Below are positions 1 to 4,965 of a DNA stretch of 5,085 nucleotides, in pieces (position 1 is the first letter of the stretch; each line of letters begins with the position of its first letter). The DNA comes from an uncultured beta proteobacterium (GTDB lineage: Bacteria; Pseudomonadota; Gammaproteobacteria; Burkholderiales; Rhodocyclaceae): the NCBI GenBank assembly GCA_903953145.1, contig CAJBIL010000229.1:1-5085 (forward strand), given 5' to 3'. Position numbers and translations under genes: made by a program. The notes beneath the pieces were generated by a model that saw only the letters and a program-made list of their open reading frames with translations, was not told the DNA's origin and did no database searches.

Positions 1-713
1 ATCGCCAGAATGGTGGCGCCAATGCCCTGAAACAAGCCCTGCATGAGCAGCATTGATATTGGCGCAGCGTCCAGCGCCTTGGGTAGCAGCATGGCGTAGA
101 GCGGCAGGTAGACCACGGCCGAGCCGAGCGCCACAGCGCGCGTTAGCGTCCAGGCTGAATAGCCCCAGTGTTTGGCCAGAACGCTATAAAAAGCCCAGGC
201 AATGGATGAGGCGAGCAGCAGGCCGTCGCCAATCAGGATGGCGGTGGAGGGGTGCGAGAAGTAGGGCACGGCCGCGCAGATCATGCCGGTGGCGATGCTC
301 GCCAGGCCAAGGCTGCGAATACGCGAGGGGCGCATGCCGAACATCAGCCAGACAATGGCGGTGATCAAAAAGGGTTGCAGACCGGAAAGCAGGATGCCGC
401 CATGCGCTGCGGGAGCCAACTTGAAGCCGCTGTAGACCAGCAGGCCGTAAAGCAGGCCGCCGGTCATGGCCAGCGCCCACAACCGCCCGTCACGCCATTG
501 GCCGTTGCGCAGCAGGCTGGCGGAGAGTGGCAGCAGGATCAGCGATGCGGTGATCAGGCGCAGGGCGAGTATGTCGTAGGGGGTGAGTTCGCTTTTGCCG
601 CCAAGGCGCGAGACGAGGACGAAGCTTGTCCAGACAACCAGTGTTGCGCCGGCGGCAAGATAGCCTTGAAGTTGATTACGTTGATGCGCTCGTTGTTGTT
701 CAGCGGATTGCAA
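1..713 (-). CDS. EamA/DMT-family transporter, 3' end beyond the window
   Basis: Translating the minus strand from 713 gives about 237 codons with no stop, open at the left edge. The product is very hydrophobic, with repeated membrane-helix stretches, for example LAAGATLVVWTSFVLVSRLG near the N-terminus, then DILALRLITASLILLPL, GGLLYGLLVYSGFKLAPAAHGG, and a segment around SIAWAFYSVLAKHWG. The order 'ALRLITA...GLLYGLLVYSGFKLAPAAHGGIL...LQPFLIT' is typical of the first EamA repeat of drug/metabolite transporters, inner-membrane carriers usually of about 290-300 residues. An in-frame TAA lies at 729-731. No ATG follows it until roughly residue 78, too far inside the first helices, so I choose TTG at 713, which has AGAGG 8 nt upstream. 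The substrate cannot be told from sequence. The gene is more GC-rich than the genes to its right and is divergent from the ClpX-like gene. Confidence 0.82.
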   Translation of the reverse strand, partial: MQSAEQQRAHQRNQLQGYLAAGATLVVWTSFVLVSRLGGKSELTPYDILALRLITASLILLPLSASLLRNGQWRDGRLWALAMTGGLLYGLLVYSGFKLAPAAHGGILLSGLQPFLITAIVWLMFGMRPSRIRSLGLASIATGMICAAVPYFSHPSTAILIGDGLLLASSIAWAFYSVLAKHWGYSAWTLTRAVALGSAVVYLPLYAMLLPKALDAAPISMLLMQGLFQGIGATILA

Positions 714-721
714 TTTGATGG

Positions 722-726
722 CCTCT
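722..726 (-). promoter_or_regulatory. Ribosome binding site deciding a TTG start
   Basis: On the minus strand AGAGG occupies 726-722, 8 nt before TTG at 713-711. An in-frame TAA just upstream (731-729) rules out a longer protein. An ATG at 736 is in a different frame. The well-placed Shine-Dalgarno sequence is the main argument for the TTG start of the transporter. Confidence 0.5.
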
Positions 727-765
727 GATTAGGCATAAAATAGGTCTTCAACGCTTTCAATGAAT

Positions 766-769
766 GAGG
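766..769 (+). promoter_or_regulatory. Ribosome binding site of the ClpX-like gene
   Basis: GAGG at 766-769 is only 1 nt from ATG 771, which is too close for efficient initiation, but 7 nt from the in-frame GTG at 777. This spacing favours GTG 777 as the true start, shortening the protein by two residues. The 57 bp between the two divergent genes also hold TAAAAT (736-741), a possible -10 element for the plus strand, without a convincing -35. Confidence 0.4.
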
Positions 770-770
770 T

Positions 771-1775
771 ATGACCGTGTTAGCCAGAGAAACGACGCCC
801 AGCGCTATTGTGAACTATCTCGACCAGTATGTGATTGGCCAGGATGAAGCAAAGAAGGTGCTCGCGGTGGCTGTTTACTCGCACTACCGGAAAATTGCCA
901 CTTTTGCCGATAAAGCAACCATTGCCAAGAGCAATGTCTTGATGATTGGTCCATCAGGTACTGGTAAAACACTGCTCTGCGACACCCTGTCAAAAATGCT
1001 CAAAGTCCCTTTCGTGACGGCCGATGCGACTTCGCTGGCACAAACGAAGTACGTCAATGAAGAAATCGAGGCGGTTCTGCAACGGCTCGTGGATACGGCC
1101 AATGGGTCAATCGAAAATGCCCAGCAGGGGATCGTTTTTATCGATGAAATCGATAAGCTGAAAGCCGCGCACGGCCAGACGAACGCAGTTTCGGGCGAAA
1201 GCGTGCAACACGCCTTGCTGAAAATCATGGAAGGTTCGCCGGTCAAACTGAAAGACAATCAGTACATCGACACTAGCAATATTCTGTTCATTTGCGGTGG
1301 CGCGTTTGTCGGGCTTGAAAACATCATGTCCAAAACGCACGGCTTCGGGTTTATCTCAACGTCCGGAGACGATAATCAGAACATTCTGGATCGCCTGAAC
1401 AAACGCGTAAAACCGACCGATCTCTTTGAATTCGGCCTTATCCCCGAGTTCACCGGCCGCTTGCCGGTAATCGCCAATTTCCAGAATCTGACCAAAGCGA
1501 TGCTGGTCAGCATCATGAGCGTGCCGAAAAACTCAATCTACAACCAGTATGTCGAGATCTTCAAAGGGGAGGGTGTTGAGCTGAAAATTGCCCCGAAAGT
1601 ATTTGAACAGATATCTGAAATCGCCATTGAGTACAAAACCGGTGCGCGCAGTCTGCGTGGCATTTTTGAGGAGTTGATTACGCCGATTCTCTATGTGGTT
1701 CCAGATAATCCCGATATCCAGTGCGTCGAAATCAACTCGCTTTTTGATGATCCGAGGTTGATTCGTAGCACGTAA
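771..1775 (+). CDS. ClpX-like AAA+ ATPase lacking the N-terminal zinc-binding domain
   Basis: A 334-residue protein (332 if translation starts at GTG 777, which has the better-spaced ribosome binding site) that aligns by eye with the ClpX AAA+ core from its beginning: 'AIVNYLDQYVIGQDEAKKVLAVAVYSHY' corresponds to the segment that follows the zinc domain in true ClpX (about 420 aa). Visible motifs are Walker A GPSGTGKT (60-67), Walker B IVFIDEIDKL (121-130), VSGESVQHALLKIMEG (140-155), the sensor-1 region ILFICGGAF (171-179), the arginine finger in PEFTGRLPV (225-233) and sensor 2 in GARSLR (291-296). All ATPase residues are therefore present. Differences from ClpX: no Cys4 zinc domain, pore loop KYVN (93-96) instead of GYVG, no RKH loop between EG (154-155) and YIDTSN, and FGF (192-194) where the ClpP-docking IGF tripeptide sits. 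It is probably an ATP-driven unfoldase or remodeller. Whether it docks to ClpP is uncertain. It is a paralogue rather than the housekeeping clpX, since no clpP neighbours it. Confidence 0.88.
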   Translation: MTVLARETTPSAIVNYLDQYVIGQDEAKKVLAVAVYSHYRKIATFADKATIAKSNVLMIGPSGTGKTLLCDTLSKMLKVPFVTADATSLAQTKYVNEEIEAVLQRLVDTANGSIENAQQGIVFIDEIDKLKAAHGQTNAVSGESVQHALLKIMEGSPVKLKDNQYIDTSNILFICGGAFVGLENIMSKTHGFGFISTSGDDNQNILDRLNKRVKPTDLFEFGLIPEFTGRLPVIANFQNLTKAMLVSIMSVPKNSIYNQYVEIFKGEGVELKIAPKVFEQISEIAIEYKTGARSLRGIFEELITPILYVVPDNPDIQCVEINSLFDDPRLIRST

Positions 1776-1800
1776 GCACAGAGCAACAAAGAGGTTAGGG

Positions 1801-1809
1801 TGATAGAAT
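1801..1809 (+). promoter_or_regulatory. Candidate extended -10 promoter of the DUF47-pit pair
   Basis: TGATAGAAT in the 65-bp gap after the ClpX-like gene matches the extended -10 pattern TGnTATAAT with one mismatch. It would start transcription near 1816, about 25 nt before ATG 1841. No good -35 lies upstream, as is common for extended -10 promoters. I see no Pho box (paired TGTCA-type repeats) in the gap, and no terminator for the ClpX-like gene, so read-through from upstream is also possible. Confidence 0.35.
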
Positions 1810-1840
1810 CTTTTATTCCGTCAAATGTGAATAAGAAGAT

Positions 1841-2479
1841 ATGTTTGGACGCTTTATGCCCCAAGAGGGCAAGTTTTTTGAGCTATTCAATGAACATGCA
1901 GAGCAGATTGTTTTAGGGGCACAGTCGCTGGTTGGCCTGATGTCAGCCATTAATAGCTCGCCGGACGAAGTGGCCAGGCATTGCGAGGAGATCAACCAGA
2001 TCGAAAGCCGTGCCGACAAGATTACGCACGAGACGATGGCCCAGCTGCACAAGACTTTTATCACGCCGCTCGATCGCGACGAGATTCACCATCTGATTAC
2101 CGCACTGGACGATATCCTTGATCTGATTCAGGACGCCGCACAAACGGTAACGCTTTACGATATTCGCCGGGGTACCCCGGAAGCCATCAATCTGGCCGAA
2201 ATCGTTCTTTCCTGTTGTGACCGTGTGCGTTGCGCCGTTGCTCTACTGCATACGATGGATAACGGTCCGGACATCCTGAAAACCTGCCAGGAAATTGATC
2301 GTCTCGAGTCCGACGCGGACCGTGTGATGCGTAGCGCGATGTCCAAACTGTTCCGCGATGAGCCGGATGTTCGCGAACTGATCAAGTTCAAGGCTATTTA
2401 CGAGTTGCTCGAAACCGTGACCGATCGCTGCGAGGATGTGGCGAACATCATCGAAGGCATCGTGCTCGAAAACTCCTGA
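1841..2479 (+). CDS. DUF47 family (PhoU-like) protein, partner of the Pit phosphate transporter
   Basis: This 212-residue all-helical, charged, soluble protein opens with MFGRFMPQEGKFFELFNEHA, a typical DUF47/TIGR00153 N-terminus. It contains two PhoU-like repeats. The first carries IESRAD (54-59) and DDILDLIQD (90-98); the second carries LESDAD (155-160) and ETVTDRCEDV (191-200). The repeated ExxxD acidic motifs match the metal-binding pattern of PhoU-fold proteins. Length agrees with the family (about 205-220 aa). DUF47 genes commonly precede pit genes, as here: the stop is 11 bp before the pit ATG, so the two are almost certainly co-transcribed. The protein is thought to be a cytoplasmic regulator of Pit activity or of phosphate-dependent signalling; the exact mechanism is not settled. 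ATG 1841 is preceded only by a weak AAGAAG close to the start codon. Confidence 0.9.
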   Translation: MFGRFMPQEGKFFELFNEHAEQIVLGAQSLVGLMSAINSSPDEVARHCEEINQIESRADKITHETMAQLHKTFITPLDRDEIHHLITALDDILDLIQDAAQTVTLYDIRRGTPEAINLAEIVLSCCDRVRCAVALLHTMDNGPDILKTCQEIDRLESDADRVMRSAMSKLFRDEPDVRELIKFKAIYELLETVTDRCEDVANIIEGIVLENS

Positions 2480-2490
2480 TCGCGCCCGGT

Positions 2491-3498
2491 ATGGAAACTG
2501 CGAATATCAGTCTCGGCGTGATCATCTTTCTTGTCGTTCTGGCGCTTGCCTTCGACTTCATGAATGGTTTTCACGATGCTGCCAATGCAATTGCGACGGT
2601 CGTTTCAACGCGGGTTTTGAAACCACACACTGCCGTCATGCTGGCAGCGTTTTGTAACGTGGCTGCCATTTTTGTTTTTGAGCTCAAGGTCGCGGCAACC
2701 GTCGGTAAGGGAACCATCGAGCCGTCGATCATTGACCATTACGTTGTTTTTGGTGCGCTGGTTGGTGCGATTAGCTGGAACATCATTACCTGGTACTACG
2801 GAATTCCATCGTCTTCCTCACATGCGCTGATCGGCGGTTTGATCGGCGCTGCGATTGCGAAATCCGGCCCTGGCGCACTGATTTCATCCGGCGTCATCAA
2901 GGTCGTTGCCTTTATCCTGATTTCTCCGCTGCTCGGGATGATGCTCGGTACGCTGATGATGATCCTCGTCTCCTGGATCTTCCGTACCAGTACGCCACGC
3001 CGTGTCGATAAATGGTCGCGCCGGTTGCAATTGATTTCCGCTTCGGCTTATGCCCTCGGGCATGGCGGCAACGATGCGCAGAAAACCATCGGGATTATCT
3101 GGATGTTGCTGATTGCCGCAGGCGTGACGCAAAGTAACGATCCGGTACCGGTCTGGGTGGTGATCTGTTGCTATACCGCAATCGGTTTTGGTACGGCATT
3201 TGGTGGCTGGCGCATTATCAAACTGATGGGGCAGAAAATCACCAAGCTGCGTCCGGTTGGTGGCTTCTGTGCGCAAACGGGGGGAGCGGCAACCTTGTTC
3301 CTGGCGACTGCATTAGGTATCCCGGTATCAACAACTCACACAATTACGGGGGCTATTGTCGGCGTGGGCGCGACTAAAAAGCTTTCGGCCGTACGCTGGG
3401 GGATTGCCGGTACCATTGTCTGGGCATGGGTTTTAACTATTCCATTCAGCGCGTTGATTGCGGCGATTTTCTGGTATCTCGGACAGTTTTTTCTCTGA
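2491..3498 (+). CDS. pit: PiT-family inorganic phosphate transporter
   Basis: A 335-residue polytopic membrane protein of the PHO-4/PiT family, which imports inorganic phosphate, usually as a neutral metal-phosphate complex with protons in bacteria. Both halves of the family's inverted repeat are visible. The N-terminal signature is DFMNGFHDAANAIATVVSTR (22-41) and its C-terminal counterpart is ALGHGGNDAQKTIGI (188-202). The two serine-rich re-entrant motifs are PSSSSHALIGG (106-116) and PVSTTHTITGA (278-288). About ten hydrophobic segments are apparent, with a short basic cytoplasmic linker around TPRRVDKWSRR (168-178). The length fits the short bacterial Pit class (about 330 aa) rather than E. 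coli PitA (about 500 aa, longer central loop). No strong Shine-Dalgarno precedes ATG 2491, so translation is probably coupled to the DUF47 gene ending 11 bp upstream. Confidence 0.95.
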   Translation: METANISLGVIIFLVVLALAFDFMNGFHDAANAIATVVSTRVLKPHTAVMLAAFCNVAAIFVFELKVAATVGKGTIEPSIIDHYVVFGALVGAISWNIITWYYGIPSSSSHALIGGLIGAAIAKSGPGALISSGVIKVVAFILISPLLGMMLGTLMMILVSWIFRTSTPRRVDKWSRRLQLISASAYALGHGGNDAQKTIGIIWMLLIAAGVTQSNDPVPVWVVICCYTAIGFGTAFGGWRIIKLMGQKITKLRPVGGFCAQTGGAATLFLATALGIPVSTTHTITGAIVGVGATKKLSAVRWGIAGTIVWAWVLTIPFSALIAAIFWYLGQFFL

Positions 3499-3503
3499 AA
3501 AAC

Positions 3504-3560
3504 AGCCAAATATTCGTGAGCTTTGAGCCGTGAGCCGCTCGCGATTGTGATTTTTTGGCT
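3504..3560. terminator. Bidirectional terminator-like fold between convergent genes
   Basis: AGCCAAA (3504-3510) is the exact inverted repeat of TTTGGCT (3554-3560), closing a larger structure. Inside it TCGTGAGC (3514-3521) pairs with GCTCGCGA (3537-3544), with one G-U pair. On the plus strand T6 (3551-3556) follows the inner stem at a short distance. On the minus strand the outer stem is followed by GTTTTT. It lies exactly where both pit and the regulator should stop, overlapping the regulator's last codon. The outer loop is large (43 nt), so it is not a textbook intrinsic terminator. Confidence 0.42.
3517..3537 (+). repeat. Three tandem heptamers (TGAGCTT, TGAGCCG, TGAGCCG)
   Basis: Three consecutive 7-bp units start at 3517, 3524 and 3531. 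The last two are identical and the first differs at its final two bases. The array lies within the convergent intergenic gap, and the first unit contributes to the inner stem of the terminator-like fold. Short heptamer arrays can change copy number by slippage; here there are only three units. Confidence 0.7.
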
Positions 3561-4662
3561 ACTTGTACCAAGGCAAGGTCGCTCGTAGCGACACAATTTC
3601 TCCCGATCCCTGTGTTCCGTATCCAGGAATGCTGTCCGCTAATTGGCGGAAATGATCGCTCAGCAGAATTTTCAGCACGGCCTGCATGGCTTCCGTCTCC
3701 AATGCGGCTTTGCAGCAAACGAGGAAATACTGTTCGCTGGTCACGGGCAAAAAATCGAGCCCGAAACACTCGGCTGCCGCACGCAAACCAAATCCGCAGT
3801 TAGCATTCCCGGCAGCAATGCTGGCTGCCACGGACAGATGCGTGGCTTCCTCTGTTGCATAGCCAACGATTCGATTCGATGAGATACCTGCCAGAAACAG
3901 CAATTCGTCAAGCAGAAGGCGTGTTCCCGAGCCCGCTGGCCGGTTTACGAAAACAACCCCTGTGCGTTCAACATCCGGCAAGCCGCTAAGCCCCAGAGGA
4001 TTACCTGACGGGATGATCAAGCCTTGTTCCCGCGTTGCAAAACGAATCAGTTTTGTATCGCCAAGGCGAAGTTGGGGCCCCAGCCCAAGATGAATGACCG
4101 AGCCGCGTCGACACAGACGCTCATCACCAAGCGGTAAATGAATTCCCGCGAGCAGACAGGCGCCTTCGTTGAGTTTCTCCAGCGCTCGTGCACTACCCAC
4201 ATAGCTAACGTCAAGCAGAACCCGGGATTCGCGTTTCAGGCAGTCACGTAGCGCGGGGAACAGCAAGTCATGGCTTGCAAAAGCAAGTAATAGCGTGAGA
4301 TCGGGCTCGACCGCGAGGGATAGTTCGAGGTCAAGCTTTGCCGCCAGGCTCTCTGCTTCAGGCAAAAACCGCGCGCGCATTTTCTTTTCTGCCCAGAAAA
4401 GACGTTCCCCAAAATCGGAGAGACGTGCCGACTGTCCTTGTCGACCAGCCAGCAATGACTGCCCAAAAACAGCTTCCTGTTTCTTCAGGAATCCCCAAAG
4501 GTAGCGATAAGAAAGATTTAGCGCACTTGCTGCCTTGCCAATCGATCCTTCGTCGCGGACCGCGGCAAGCATCGCAAACAAGGGGTTGTGCAACTGGATT
4601 TCGCGGTAAGGCGCAACGGGCGAAGTTTCGGAAAAGAAACTGTAATTCAGCTTGATACTCAT
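3559..4662 (-). CDS. ModE-like HTH transcriptional regulator with PBP-like (COG1910) ligand domain
   Basis: A 367-residue one-component regulator. Residues about 24-90 resemble the LysR/ModE winged helix-turn-helix: LFAMLAAVRDEGSIGKAASA (28-47), then LNLSYRYLWGFLKKQEAVFG and a wing ending LSDFGERLF, as in ModE rather than classical LysR proteins. After a helical linker, residues about 118-345 match the PBP-like domain related to molybdate-binding proteins. Landmarks are LLAGIHLP (180-187), FVNRPAGSGTRLLLDELL (238-255), H275, AAGNANCGFGLRAAA (283-297) and GLDFLPVTSEQYFLV (301-315). It would be cytoplasmic, since no signal peptide is present. The ligand is unknown: molybdate or tungstate is suggested by kinship, but other small ligands are possible, and there is no Mop/TOBE domain. 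The gene is divergent from an aldehyde dehydrogenase across a 303-bp regulatory region, which makes that gene a likely target. ATG 4662 has AGG only 1 nt upstream, so the start is poorly supported by its ribosome binding site. Confidence 0.85.
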   Translation of the reverse strand: MSIKLNYSFFSETSPVAPYREIQLHNPLFAMLAAVRDEGSIGKAASALNLSYRYLWGFLKKQEAVFGQSLLAGRQGQSARLSDFGERLFWAEKKMRARFLPEAESLAAKLDLELSLAVEPDLTLLLAFASHDLLFPALRDCLKRESRVLLDVSYVGSARALEKLNEGACLLAGIHLPLGDERLCRRGSVIHLGLGPQLRLGDTKLIRFATREQGLIIPSGNPLGLSGLPDVERTGVVFVNRPAGSGTRLLLDELLFLAGISSNRIVGYATEEATHLSVAASIAAGNANCGFGLRAAAECFGLDFLPVTSEQYFLVCCKAALETEAMQAVLKILLSDHFRQLADSIPGYGTQGSGEIVSLRATLPWYK

Positions 4663-4748
4663 GCCTGAAGTCTAACAAATTTCTTGCTGATTTAGCGGCA
4701 GATTGCATGTGTAGCGCTGACTCAAAGCCCCTCCGTTACTGGCGTTCA

Positions 4749-4764
4749 TGCAAAAAAACAGCCA
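4749..4764 (-). promoter_or_regulatory. Possible sigma-54 promoter facing the regulator gene
   Basis: Read on the minus strand, TGGC begins at 4764 and TTGCA ends at 4749. The GG and GC dinucleotides are separated by exactly 10 nt, as sigma-54 requires. The -12 box is perfect; the -24 box has TGGCTG in place of TGGCAC, and the spacer is a run of T. The predicted start is about 4738, 76 nt before ATG 4662. The A/T tracts could produce this by chance, so it is a candidate only. Confidence 0.3.
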
Positions 4765-4773
4765 ATTTTTTGC
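4750..4773. repeat. Inverted repeat with A/T tracts, possible activator or IHF site
   Basis: GCAAAAAA (4750-4757) is the perfect inverted repeat of TTTTTTGC (4766-4773), with an 8-nt spacer. An overlapping second repeat is AACAGC (4757-4762) with GCTGTT (4772-4777). The centre lies about 73 bp upstream of the predicted sigma-54 start of the dehydrogenase. That is a normal place for an IHF bend or an enhancer-binding protein. Positions 4763-4775 match the reverse of the IHF core pattern with two mismatches. Phased A and T tracts imply intrinsic curvature. The role is unproven. Confidence 0.4.
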
Positions 4774-4808
4774 TGTTATTCGTGTTGCACAGAATGCACT
4801 GTTTCTCC

Positions 4809-4824
4809 TGGCACGACTGTTGCA
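4809..4824 (+). promoter_or_regulatory. Sigma-54 (RpoN) promoter of the aldehyde dehydrogenase
   Basis: TGGCAC (4809-4814), five spacer bases, then TTGCA (4820-4824) match the -24/-12 consensus without a mismatch; the GG-to-GC spacing is exactly 10 nt. The predicted start is 4835, giving a leader of about 131 nt before ATG 4966. Sigma-54 promoters need an AAA+ enhancer-binding activator. None is encoded in the window, so it may lie further right. Related dehydrogenase genes such as acoD of Ralstonia eutropha are known to be RpoN-dependent, which fits. Confidence 0.85.
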
Positions 4825-4834
4825 AAACTTGCAA
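4820..4834. promoter_or_regulatory. Twin TTGCAA palindromes over the -12 box and start site
   Basis: The self-complementary hexamer TTGCAA occurs at 4820-4825 and again at 4829-4834, separated by AAC. The first copy overlaps the sigma-54 -12 element and the second ends at the predicted start site. A protein binding here would compete with RNA polymerase. The first copy is partly explained by the promoter consensus, so operator function is speculative. Confidence 0.25.
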
Positions 4835-4844
4835 TGCAGCGTGG

Positions 4845-4884
4845 TCGATTTTTCCGGGACACCTTTTTCTCCTGGAAAAATCGA
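4845..4884 (+). other. Long hairpin in the 5' leader of the aldehyde dehydrogenase mRNA
   Basis: TCGATTTTTCC (4845-4855) and GGAAAAATCGA (4874-4884) form a perfect 11-bp inverted repeat. The stem continues inward by four more pairs (4856-4859 with 4870-4873, one G-U), leaving a 10-nt loop at 4860-4869. It begins about 10 nt after the predicted sigma-54 start. No T run follows, so it is not itself a terminator. It may stabilise the 5' end, bind a protein, or act with the second hairpin just downstream. As DNA it could also be an operator. Confidence 0.65.
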
Positions 4885-4887
4885 ATC

Positions 4888-4919
4888 TACCGGGCGCGCA
4901 GGTTGCCCTGGTATTTTTT
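4888..4919 (+). terminator. Intrinsic-terminator-like hairpin in the leader (candidate attenuator)
   Basis: TACCGGGC (4888-4895) pairs with GCCC (4905-4908) and GGTA (4910-4913), with T4909 bulged and a 9-nt loop. Six consecutive T (4914-4919) follow at once. This is the architecture of a rho-independent terminator, placed inside the leader 47 nt before the dehydrogenase start codon and downstream of the sigma-54 promoter. It therefore looks like an attenuator rather than an end-of-gene terminator, since no plus-strand gene ends nearby. The bulge and short stem lower certainty. Confidence 0.5.
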
Positions 4920-4954
4920 CGCCAAACCGGATTTTTCTTGTTCCCTTTATCCTC

Positions 4955-4959
4955 AGGAG
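4955..4959 (+). promoter_or_regulatory. Strong ribosome binding site of the aldehyde dehydrogenase
   Basis: AGGAG ends 6 nt before ATG 4966. This fixes the start, because the same reading frame is open upstream as far as an ATG at 4834 that has no Shine-Dalgarno. Confidence 0.85.
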
Positions 4960-4965
4960 ATACAA

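Noticed and set aside
252..728. A 158-codon plus-strand open frame opposite the transporter, and a 98-codon minus-strand frame at 184-480
   Set aside because: Both are low-complexity, Arg/Gln/Ala-rich translations without family resemblance. The overlapping minus-strand frame gives a clear EamA membrane protein.
554..760. A minus-strand open frame of 68 codons, including an ATG at 736, covering the 5' end of the transporter
   Set aside because: It is in a different frame from the membrane protein, ends after 68 codons and has no recognisable features. Using it as the transporter start would need a frameshift.
884..1258. A 124-codon minus-strand open frame inside the ClpX-like gene
   Set aside because: It is antisense to conserved AAA+ motifs and has a Ser/Cys-rich composition expected of a shadow frame.
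1776..1840. A Pho box upstream of the DUF47-pit pair
   Set aside because: Only a single GTCAAATGT-like stretch (1820-1828) is present, without the paired 7-bp repeats at 11-bp spacing. This agrees with Pit often not being in the Pho regulon.
2884..3276. A 130-codon minus-strand open frame inside pit
   Set aside because: The translation is rich in His, Asp, Asn and Arg without pattern. The plus strand carries the conserved PiT signatures.
4663..4800. A classical ModE operator in the divergent region
   Set aside because: I found no TATAT/ATATA-type palindrome with ModE spacing. If the regulator binds here, its motif differs from that of E. coli ModE.
4834..4965. A 44-codon in-frame upstream extension of the aldehyde dehydrogenase from ATG 4834
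   Set aside because: That ATG coincides with the predicted transcription start and has no ribosome binding site. The extension overlaps both leader hairpins, while ATG 4966 has a strong AGGAG and gives the family's normal N-terminus.
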